From the NCBI RefSeq assembly GCF_019578655.1, contig NC_063258.1, positions 18,046,802 through 18,110,801 of the forward strand: DNA of 64,000 nucleotides, in the 5' to 3' direction. The notes under the pieces were generated by a model, which was given only the letters and a program-made list of their open reading frames with translations, was not told the DNA's origin and made no database searches. This DNA comes from Ricinus communis. Its lineage: Eukaryota > Streptophyta > Magnoliopsida > Malpighiales > Euphorbiaceae. How positions within the stretch are numbered: position 1 is the stretch's first letter; each line of letters opens with the position of its first letter. A program made the translations under genes and the position numbers. Positions 12,553-21,721 of the stretch are shown here, piece by piece.

Positions 12553-13381
12553 TGATAGACTATTTTATGCAACTACAATCTAAGGCAGTGAACCTATCGA
12601 TGCAGACTAGCACTAAGGCAACTACAATCCCAATAGGTTTAATCGATCTACTACACATGTTCATGTCTAAAACAACTAGGAATTTAATTACAATGAAAGA
12701 ATAAAGAAAATGAAATAGATACACCCTTTTCTCTCAAATTGGATGAACAACTCAAAATCTGAACCTACACTGTGGTTGATCTCCCGAATTGCCTCTTGAT
12801 TTGCCTAAAAACCCACTCTTGATCTTCAATGTGATGCTTAAACCAATGGAATCCATCCTTAAATTGGTGAAATAATCTCCCAAAGTCGAATATCGAAGTC
12901 TAGAAAAGGGTGGCTCGTGCATGTATGTGAAAAATCAAGTCAGAAAATCGAACCTAGCAAAATAATTCAATTTTTCCTATATAATTGTCCCAACACAACC
13001 GTGCTAGACCTCCGAGTCCCGCAAATTAGGTCTTCTTCCTAGTCATGCCCTCACCGGTACTGAGCCACCACAGGCCGTGATGGAGGCTGTGGTGGCCTCA
13101 AAAACTGTGTCCAAAGGTCACTTTTGAGGGTCAAATGTTGATGGTTCAGCATGGCCAGAGTCCAGGCCGTGCTAAACCTTGAAATGCTAGCCTTTGCTCA
13201 ATTTTGATGGATTCTAGTCCGTATTCGCACATTTCTCCCTCAATTACTGATAATGCCTATTGATGATCACCTGAAATATGAAAGGAACCAAAACACAAGT
13301 GATTCTGGCATAAAACAAGATAACTATGCACAAAATTGGAAGTAATTGGACATATAAACATGTGTAAAATAATGCATATCA
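12553..13381 (-). repeat. 3' LTR of the non-autonomous element (829 bp, internally deleted)
   Basis: It matches the partner LTR at both ends. It lacks about 600 bp just after the first 65 bases (junction near 12617-12630), where the partner has the GAGTATCAAGATCG...GGAAATCCC segment. It keeps about 280 bp (12981-13260) that the partner lost, with the CATGGCC/GGCCGTG wording seen in Athila-like LTRs. Confidence 0.85.
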
Positions 13382-15188
13382 AATCACCAACACTTAAGCT
13401 TTTGCTTGTCCTCAAGCAATCAATAACCCAATACATATACAAGCAACAATCACCCCTCAAAATCCATGCTAAAGTTTATAACTTAACTTTATTCAACATA
13501 TAAAGAATGAAACGCAAGTAGCTAAACAAATTATACACCTTTAAAAAAGAACTATAATAATACCATCTCGCAATACAACTTATATAACAATTCAGTATTA
13601 AAGGCTAGGAATCATTGCCTCATAGGGATCTCTCAAATCACTCATAGTGTTTACAGGTAAACAAAAAGATTCCCTCAATGCAGCTGCACCAAACCTGTTT
13701 ACCATAAGCTTGCTCATAAACCCCATCTTCGCTACTGCGAATCAATGAATACCAAAATCAAAGGGTCTTTACAAGGGTTGAAATGTGGCTAATTTAAAGG
13801 TAAGAATATTTGGAAAGAAGTGTAAAGTATACTGAAAAATCATGTAATTATTTAGAATGAATGCTTCATAAGCTGAATGCCAAATCAACAAAAGTACTCA
13901 CTAAGCCTTATTTGAAGTAGAGGATGCTTAAGGAATTGAATCCAAAAAAGAAAAGAGCTAAGAAAGAATCACAATAAACACTTATTTAAATTTTTTTCTT
14001 TTTTTTATATGCCACTGTAGCTTACACAGAGGCTGCATGGTTAATGACACAAAAAATGAGAATAGTTATACAATTTGGATTGAAGGGAGTATGAAAGAAT
14101 GATTAAAAGGACTAAGTGAATTTATAACAAAATTAGGCATTATAATTCTATAAAAGAAGAAGCATAACATAGTTATTCAGTATACAGAGTGAAAGAAAGG
14201 ACAAATGTAGAGAATGGTATAGATGTAGTGTATAGGTGTAAATCATGAAGAAAAGGTTAAGGCTCAAAACTGGCTGACTAATGGAAATAAAAGATAGGCT
14301 TTAGGCCAGATGTGGTGAATCCTAAGTTGCCCAAATCATTTAATGGTATTCAAAAATTCATGTAACCTCAATAAGTATTACAAAGCAAGTTCTAGAAATA
14401 ACATTAAGTATAGCGCACACTCAAATAAGAAAAATCATGAGCATAATTGGCAATGGATGCTCAAATTTTGGTTCAAAAACTCACATTTGAAGTGGCTAAA
14501 ATTTGCAATCAAACTTATCAATTGAATCATCACATAAATGGTATAAGAGATTGGCATAATCAAAGTTCAAAGATAAGGGCTGAAAATTTGCAAATAACTC
14601 AAGCAACACCAGTTGAACCCGGCCAAAGTGACATACTGAACACAGTGAAATTGCTTTCCAAGAATAAAAATCGAGGGGAACAATCAATTAAACGTATGTG
14701 AATTAAATCATTAATTACAAAAGAACAAGCTAAGCTTAAGCGACATGAAGAACATAGGTCCTAACATCCTAAAAATAGACAACACCGGTGATAGCAATTT
14801 TAGACACATCCACAAGTCATAGGAAAAAGAAAAGAACACACTGTTTACCCACACCCAACCCACACTTGAAGAACACACTGTCCTCAGTATAAAACGAAGT
14901 GGGTACCCCGCATGGGATGTACAAATAAAGAAAGCAAAATCAATAGTATCTAGGTAGATGACATGCATGAAAAATAAAGTAAATCAACGCAGAAAATAAA
15001 AAGAAGATCTAAGGGGACTGCCCTGATCATCTGCCGAGGCTGGTGGAGTGGAAATTCGATGGGTCCTCAGCAGGAGCTGAAAATGAAAAATAAAGAAATA
15101 ATAGAAAATTAAAATAAAAAATTAAATAAAATATGAAAACTAAAACTAATAAAATGTTTCAAAACTAAAAAAAATAAAATGTTAAGAC
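13382..15188 (-). other. Interior 3' part of the non-autonomous element, no clear gene
   Basis: On the minus strand the end next to the 3' LTR reads GAGGACAAGCAAAAGCTTAA. This stretch resembles one that precedes the 3' LTR in many Athila/Tat elements and covers the polypurine-tract region. The rest is A-rich with scattered stops. Short openings at 14343-14701 and 14711-14968 have no recognisable product. It corresponds to the post-pol region of larger relatives. Confidence 0.6.
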
Positions 15189-15731
15189 CACAAAATAAAA
15201 TTTGGGGTGCCTCCCAAAAGCGCTTCTTTTTGTCTCGAGTCGTTTAGTTGGACTTGGTAACTTCGTGTGCGGGTTTAGCTTGCTTCGCAGTCCAATCGCC
15301 AAGTTATTGATATCGTCTATAAGAATATGGGTTGAGCAATAAGTGAGGCTAATCCTTGGAATGTCAGCATTTTTCTAAGCGAACCCCTGTAGGTACTCCC
15401 TCAAAAAGGGTAAAGGCATCTCCCTCTCCTCAGGTGTCAAGTCTGCTGCTAGACTGACAGGCAACCTGATATCCACATCTAGATATGCATAGTTGAGATG
15501 CTATGGAAGATCTTTCAGCACGAGGACTGGTGGTTCCTCAAGTGATGGTCTCAATTGATGTAAACCTACCTTGTCAATCTCACGAAACTCTCCAGTATTG
15601 TCGCTTGGCTCGTGTGCTAACCAAAATTTAAGCTGCTCCAATACCTCCTCATTTGACAACTCATGCCCATCTTCCATTGGCGAAGCAGCTTTTAAAAGGT
15701 CTACTCGATCAGAATTAGACCTCCTGGTCAT
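15189..15731 (-). pseudogene. pol remnant: pre-RT linker fused to pol end
   Basis: The open piece 15501-15731 (minus, 76 residues) ends RPSLEEPPVLVLKDLP, the linker that precedes reverse transcriptase in Athila/Tat pol. The same motif type occurs in the intact-order element at 58.7 kb (EPPKVELKDL). Past one stop the frame continues as LNYAYLD and LPVSLAADLTPEE, then NADIPRISLTYC, still pre-RT wording. By about 15250 it changes to KSN-stop-TTRDKKK and a short stretch that resembles the pol C-terminal end. RT, RNase H and integrase are therefore missing between these two parts. I infer one large internal deletion. Confidence 0.75.
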
Positions 15732-15865
15732 ACACTACCTATAATGAACAAGGTAGTAACAACCCAAACAAATAAATAAATAAATAAAATAATGACAACA
15801 GAAAGGAAATAAAAAAAATATGGCTAAAGTAACAAATAACAAAATTCACTCTAGTTTTTAAATAT

Positions 15866-15883
15866 TCCCCGGCAACAGCGCCA
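15866..15883 (-). other. Primer binding site of the non-autonomous element
   Basis: The minus strand reads TGGCGCTGTTGCCGGGGA, the primer site type found in Athila/Tat/Ogre elements (TGGCGCCGTTGCCGGGGA) with one C-to-T change. It starts five bases inside the 5' LTR end. Confidence 0.9.
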
Positions 15884-15888
15884 AAACT

Positions 15889-17067
15889 TGATAGACTATT
15901 TTATGCAGCTACAATCTAAGGCAGTGAACCTATCGATGCAGACTAGCACTAATGGCGAGTATCAAGATCGTATTCTCGGGAAAGTGAAAACTCATAGTTA
16001 CTACTTCGTTCTTTGTTATCTAACATAAAATATATGATGGATGAATTCTAAATTTACTAATAACTAGAAACTGAGTACTAAATGAGATGCAATAATGAAT
16101 GAATAAATGAAACAATCAAGACAAGAAAGCAAACCCAAAGGGAATCTAAACTGGTTGGCAATCAAATAAAAGATAATAGATTGATGAATCTAATTATGCT
16201 ACCCGTGGATGATTTCTTAACTGAATTCGTTCTCCCTCTCGAGATAACCAAATTCCTAAACCTAAGAACCTAAAGTTGGAATCTCTTCCTAACGATCGAT
16301 TATTAAGTTAGCCTTAAGCTTTAATCCGCCTCTATTAAACTTTGTTAATTCTTAATCTTGCTAGTTTATTATCCTTATCTCTAAGTGACTATTAACCAGT
16401 TCTTGCTATTCAAAATTCTAATTACTTAATGAATTTCTCAATTACAGAAAGCAAGCTAAGGAACACAATTCATAACGTCTCATGAATAATACGATATCTT
16501 ATTAATACTAAAAGCAAGAAGAATATAAAAAAGGAACTCAAAAAATCTAACAATTTAGTACTAAGCCAACATAGTAAGGAAATCCCAATAGCTTTAATCG
16601 ATCTAGCTATACATGTTCATGTCTAAAACAACTAGGAACTCAATTAAAATGAAAGAATAAAGAAAATGAAATAGATACACCCTCTTTTCTCGAATTGGAT
16701 GAACAGCTCAAAATCTGAATCTACATTGCGGTTGATCTCCCGAATTGCCTCTAGATTTGCCTCAAAACCCACTCTTGATCTTCAATGTGATGCTTAAACC
16801 AAAATCCGTCCTTCAATAGGCGAAATAGTCTCCCAAAGTCGAATATCGAAGTCTAGAAAAGAATGGCTCGTGCATGTATGTGAAAAACCAAGTCAGAAAA
16901 TCGAACCTAGCAAAATAATTCAATTTTGCCCATATAATTGTCCTATCGATGATCACCTGAAACATGAAATGAACCAAAACATATGTAATTCTAGCATAAA
17001 ACAAGATAACTATGTACAAAATTTGAAGTAATTGGGCATATAAACATGTGTAAAATAATGCATATCA
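15889..17067 (-). repeat. 5' LTR of the non-autonomous element (1179 bp, internally deleted)
   Basis: It ends TGATAGAC/CATATCA like its partner. It lacks the roughly 280-bp block at 12981-13260 of the 3' LTR (junction near 16944). It keeps a block of about 600 bp that the partner has lost. Confidence 0.85.
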
Positions 17068-18517
17068 GTGTGGCTTGATGCGTAGGAAACTTTAGACAGT
17101 CCTTTATGACTTTGTAGTTTTACGTTTGTGCTAATTCTGTCTTTATCTTTATGGTTATCTAATTGAAGTGAAATTTTTCTGCATATTTTAAACTTGGATA
17201 CCTAGAAGTATATAAAAGATGAGCCTCAAAAGAAACTTAAACTTATTATTTTAAGCTTATAAAATTTCAGATTGGTACTTATTTCAAACTATATTCTATT
17301 AGTTTTACAAATTTGAAGTATAATTGACAAAAGTAGGTTGTTTGTGTTGGATTTTACATGTGATGATTTTGCAATTCAACACCAAGAATATTCCAGCTTT
17401 TAGTTTGCCTAATTAATCAATATATAATGTTAATTAAAGATGTTGGTTTTTTCTTGATGAGCACAAACATTGATAGCCTTAATTTCATTGATTGCATTTT
17501 ACTTATATTTCATAATTACGGGGCAGTCTGATATAGTGTCATTTTAATGTTAAAAAGAGCATTCATCCAATTCCTTTCAGCGAGTGAAAATGTACTATGT
17601 TTTCAAGAAATGCCTCCTCACAGTGATGTGTTTGAAATGTGCTGAGATTGATATATACACATATGATTTATTTATGGTTGTTAATACACATTAAACAATG
17701 GGGCACTTGATTGCGTGCCAGTGATAGGAGAAGGGTCGGACCATGCTAATGTAGAGGAAGGATTAGCCATCAAGTGTGCCTAGAGTGGGATGTTGATGAT
17801 GGTTGATTGGTGCTAATCGTTGTGAGGATGGTTAAAATCTATGAGGCTTTTTATACCATTTAAAGTATATGATGTTGATAATTAGTATTGTTATTTTATA
17901 TGTGTTAGAATAGTTTCTGTAGTGGTATTTTCTTGCTTAACAAATAATTGCCTAAAGACTTTGATTCACAACGTTATATATTTGTATAATTATGTGGTTT
18001 TCTTCTACTTATAATTATCTAAATTGTTTTCTGCTTGTATATCTATTCACTGAGTATTTTTGTACTCATTCTACTCTTTTCATAAATTTTATTCATGAAG
18101 CAAGGCTTGATAGTGGGTGGTTGAGCGAGTACGTGTAATTAAATGCGAGACTAAGGTTGGCCAACATTTCTCGTCGGAGGAATCATATACATACTCATTA
18201 TAAGTTGTACATAAATGTTCATCCTTGTTTAATACCATAGTGGTTATGTACATGTAAAAGGCTGCGTTATAAAGTTAATGTTTAGAGACAAATTTTGTAT
18301 ATTAACTTATTTAATAATGTTTAATAAAGGCATTTCTAGTTACAGTCGTTGTAATGAAACATCATACTAAAAATTATCTATTTTTCATAATTATAATTTC
18401 AAATGCAATATTATATATACATATGTAAGAATGTTATAATTCAATTAAACTAAAAAGATTTTAGAAAGCATTTGGTTTTAAATATCCATCTCGGGCTACG
18501 TGAAGTGAGGTGTGACA

Positions 18518-18961
18518 TCTACGTAATCCCTAATGCCACCGGTCAAGCTTGTCAATTACGCTCCCATGATTCCTTATGCAAATCCTTGTGTTATTAGGAG
18601 TCCTTGTCCTTAGAGGAGCAAGGAATGATGAAGATCCCAATGATGTATCTCATGAATAAGAATATCTAAGCATGCCTCGATTCTCGTTGTTCCCTCTTTC
18701 CTCTAAAAGATTCACTTATGATCATTCGAAGAATGATATGAATACTCGATTAATTAATATTCATTTTTGCATTTGTTTATGCATTGGATCGATGCCTGTG
18801 ATTGTCGCTTCCATGAGCTTTAAATCAACATTCATGTTTATGCTTGCCAGGTAAAACCAAACTATCATATTATATAGAAATTAGAAAGAGAGACACAAAA
18901 GAAACAAACAAAATGAGAACATAGGTAGGTTTCGGATCCAATTTGGAAAGAAATCACAAAT
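18518..18961 (+). repeat. Dispersed repeat copy 5 (second part)
   Basis: This resumes copy 5 after solo LTR 2, with the landmarks AATGCCACCGGTCAAGCTTG, CCTCGATTCTCGTTGTTCCC and GATTGTCGCTTCCATG. It ends at a junction with gypsy integrase sequence near 18962. Confidence 0.78.
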
Positions 18962-19870
18962 TCTTTTTGCTTGCAACTTAGAATGCCTTTGAAGAGGAAA
19001 CCTCTCCTTATGCATATGCAACCACACCCTATCACCAGGTTCAAACATAACTTGTTTTTGAGCTTTGTTCTGATGACGCGCGGCTTGCTCATTTCTCTTC
19101 TCAATTTGCTGCCTTACCTTGTCATGAACTTGTATAATATATTACGCCTTCTTGGAACCATCCAAGTTAGTACGCTCTTGTAATGGCAAAGGTAATAACT
19201 CCAAAGGAGTTAGTGGATTAAAACCATAAACAACTTCAAAAGGGCTACAATAAGTAGATGAATGCACACTCCTATTATATGCAAACTCTACATGAGGTAA
19301 TCAATCTTTCCAAGATTTGATATTCTTTTTTATAATAGCACCCAATAATTGTCTTAAGGCCTTATTAACCACTTTGGTTTGACCATCCATTTGAGGGTGA
19401 CAAGTAGTAGAAAATAATAGTTTAGTACCTAACTTAGTCCACAATGTCTTTCAAAAATAGGAAAAAATTTTGCATCCCTATGAGTAATAATAGGCTTAGG
19501 CATGCCATGCGAACATGCTACTTCTCTAAGGAATAAATCAGCAATATGTGATGCATCATCAGCTTTAGGACATGCAGTAAAGTGTGCTATTTTACTAAAT
19601 CTATCAACCACCACATAGATATTATCATTCCCACGCCTAGACCTTGGCAATCCTAAGATAAAATCCATAGAAACATCAATCCAAGATGAAATAGAAATAG
19701 GCAATGGCATATATAATCCATGGGGCTTGCTTTTAGACTTAGCACGTAAATAAACAACACAGTTGGCATAATATTTCTCAACATCAACACGCATTTTTTT
19801 ACCAATAAAAGTGCTCATGCAACATATCTAAAGTCTTAGCAACACCAAAATGCCCCTATCAATCCTCCTT
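18962..19870 (-). pseudogene. Element B integrase (broken)
   Basis: The core is open at 19429-19818 (minus). The first catalytic Asp is present ([11 protein letters not shown]). The second is replaced: family SDRD reads THRD. The third reads GQTKVV, the same Glu-to-Lys change as in element A. The C-terminal GDRVWLHMHKERFPLQRHSK is readable at about 18965-19045 in a different frame from the 18865-19104 opening. The zinc-binding end is degenerate, with the CxxC spacing disturbed. It is catalytically dead by sequence. Confidence 0.88.
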
Positions 19871-19940
19871 CATGCAATTCTTTTAAAGATAATCTACGTA
19901 TAGAACAATTAGGTACATATAATCAATTATCCTTAAACAA

Positions 19941-20520
19941 CTAGCCATCATGCCTATAGTATTTATCAAAAGCTCCATACTCGCATGCATCATACACACT
20001 TCCAAAAACAGGATCATCAAGATAATGTTCTTTAAATAATTGAAATCCAATCAATTTAGAATGAAGTGTGTTAATCAAGGCATACCTCCTAGAGAGTGCA
20101 TCAGCCACCATATTATCCTTACCCTTCTTATATTTGATCACATAAGGAAAAGTCTCTATAAATGAACTCCAAGTTGCATGTCTTTTATTCAATCTATTTT
20201 GACTTTTCAAATGCTTTAAGCTCTCATGATCTATATGAATTGCGAACTCCTTGGGCAATAAATAATGTTGTCATGTCTTCAACGGCCGCACCAATGCAAA
20301 CATCTCCTTATCATAGGTGGGATAGTATAAGCTTGCACCACTAAGATTTTCACTAAAATAGGCATTTGGCCTACCCTCTTGCATCAATACAGCTCTAATT
20401 CCAACACTATAAATATCACATTCAACCTCAAAAGTATAATCAAAATTAGGCAAAGCAAGTAAAGGAGCATTAATCAATTTATCTTTCAAAACCTAAAATG
20501 CCCTATCTTGTGCCTCTCCC
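19941..20520 (-). pseudogene. Element B RNase H and connection region
   Basis: The pieces 20271-20489 (FEVECD...[24 protein letters not shown]) and 19941-20258 ([30 protein letters not shown]) give RNase H and the region before integrase, in two frames. The first catalytic Asp sits in ECD, the Glu in YDKEM and a later Asp in IDHESL, so the acidic residues survive although the frame is split near 20260-20270. In an active element this domain would remove the RNA strand during reverse transcription. Confidence 0.85.
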
Positions 20521-20550
20521 TATTTAAAACCTACATGATTCTTAATAATC

Positions 20551-20966
20551 TCAGTTAAAGGGGGCGGCAAGGGTAGAAAAATCCCTAACAAATCGCCTAT
20601 AGAAGCTAGCTAGGCCACGAAAAGATCTCACCTCACTCACACTCTTAGGTGTTGGCCAAAAAGCAATAGCCTCTACCTTTTCTTCATCTACCTCAATCTC
20701 ATTAGCACTAACAACATATCTAAGAGAAATTATCTTAGGAGTGCAAAAGTCACACTTGCCAAGATTAGCATAAAGCTTTTCTCTTTGCAAGACATCAAAT
20801 AAAGTCCTAAGATGCTCTAAATGCTCATGCATGGAATTATCAATAAACTTGCCGATAAAAGGATACAAAATATGGTTCATAAATCTCATAAAGGTACTAG
20901 GGGCATTAGTTAGCAAAAAAGGCATCACTAGCCACTCATACAAACTATACTTAATCTTAAAGGCAG
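20551..20966 (-). pseudogene. Element B reverse transcriptase, catalytic box deleted
   Basis: The frame 20551-20943 (minus) reads YEWLVMPF and [13 protein letters not shown], then [20 protein letters not shown]. In the family the YFDD box should lie between FIGKF and the EHLEHLR helix. Here about a dozen residues including the box are missing without loss of frame (junction near 20833-20850). The thumb and tether ([14 protein letters not shown]) follow normally. The upstream half of RT is cut off at about 20966. Confidence 0.88.
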
Positions 20967-20969
20967 TTG

Positions 20970-21259
20970 ATATGGACCAACCACCATCACATGAATTTCA
21001 TGAAGATGGACTTGATGAAGATGAGTAAGAGCATGGATGAGTTTGGCCAAAGCTTCAAGCCCAAGACCAAAGTCAAGCTATTGAGACTAAAGATCGAATA
21101 CAATTGCCTCAAGGCCTAATAAATAGACCAAGATCCAAGAAGTATCAACAAGCCTTAATTCAACACATGCAAGACCTTATAAATTCGGCCCAAGAGGAAT
21201 TACAAGGAGTTCAAGGCATTAGTTTAAGTGAAGGCCCAACTCAACTTAATGTATTATAA
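20970..21259 (+). pseudogene. Pol C-terminal tail of a plus-strand gypsy copy
   Basis: One frame can be read from about 20985 to the TAA at 21257-21259, with only two internal stops (TAA and TGA, each explicable by C-to-T). It contains RPRSKKYQQALIQHMQ and NSAQEELQG, which match the basic tail that ends pol in this gypsy group. It faces element B head on, so two copies of related elements have been joined in opposite orientation. Confidence 0.7.
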
Positions 21260-21660
21260 GTCTAAGTGTTTAATAGGCTTATTTAATCTTTTATTTGGGC
21301 TCAAAAAGACCAAAGTTGTTTAATTGGAGCATATGAAGACTTTAGGCTTAACTTAGCTTATGTTTTAAAGCCCATATGCAAAGTTAATTAGGGTTTCTTT
21401 ACTTAAGTTGGGCGGCTACATATGTTATTTATCCTAGTTAGGACTTTGTTTAAGCTATCTTTTTTAGTTAGGATGGTTATCTTTATCCTATATGAGATGT
21501 GAATCCTTACTAGTTAAGAGTTAGGATTTTCTAAGGCCTATATAAGGCTAGTACGAATTTTGATGTGGGAATTAAGTTAAAAGTTAAATGATAATTGGTA
21601 TTTTTACCTTAAAGCTTGTTTGCTTTGTCTTTGTGTTCTTGTGCAGAATGCATGCTTAAG
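21260..21660 (+). repeat. LTR-like end of the plus-strand gypsy copy
   Basis: The stretch follows the pol tail directly. It carries CCTATATAAGG (about 21537-21547) as a possible TATA box and ends in a TTTGCTTTGTCTTTGTGTTC stretch. Such order (pol stop, short gap, LTR with TATA) fits a 3' LTR. Its exact ends and any target duplication cannot be defined. Confidence 0.5.
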
Positions 21661-21721
21661 AAACATTCAAATAGATTGATCATCTTCTTTCCATTATTAT
21701 TATATTTACAGTCATAGTACA

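Larger units (their letters stand above)
12553..17067 (-). mobile_element. Non-autonomous Athila/Tat-like LTR retrotransposon (4.5 kb)
   Basis: Two related LTRs (12553-13381 and 15889-17067) bound an interior of 2.5 kb. Both LTRs read TGATAGACTATTTTATGC at one end and AATAATGCATATCA at the other. The element lies between GCGTG (12548-12552) and GTGTG (17068-17072), a 5-bp target duplication with one C-to-T difference at a CpG. The primer site on the minus strand fixes the orientation. The interior retains only a short pol fragment fused to the pol end, so it depends on enzymes from an autonomous relative. It sits inside solo LTR 2. Confidence 0.9.
11972..18517 (+). mobile_element. Solo LTR 2 (about 2.0 kb net), split by the element at 12553-17067
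   Basis: It is flanked by perfect TCTAC copies at 11967-11971 and 18518-18522, inside dispersed repeat copy 5. The right end is GAGGTGTGACA, a typical LTR terminus. The left end reads TATCATACTCG, which looks like a TGTCACAC-type start decayed by C/G-to-T/A changes. Without the nested 4.5-kb element its length is about 2026 bp. The CACTGAGTATTTTTGTACTC stretch near 18047 puts its sense strand as plus. I see no internal coding region. Confidence 0.78.
18962..20966 (-). mobile_element. Ty3/gypsy element B fragment (RT to integrase), truncated at both ends
   Basis: This is the same pol family as element A, judged by shared wording through RT, RNase H and integrase. It runs on the minus strand from the middle of RT (20966) to the integrase C-terminus (18962). 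There is no gag, protease, primer site or LTR. The right end joins a plus-strand pol tail and the left end joins the dispersed repeat. Both junctions look like rearrangement or nested insertion, not element termini. Confidence 0.9.

Noticed and set aside
11949..18521. GTGACATCT as a 9-bp target duplication of a Mutator element
   Set aside because: The adjoining ends are not inverted repeats, and alignment with other copies of the dispersed repeat places the insertion at TCTAC with LTR-type termini instead.
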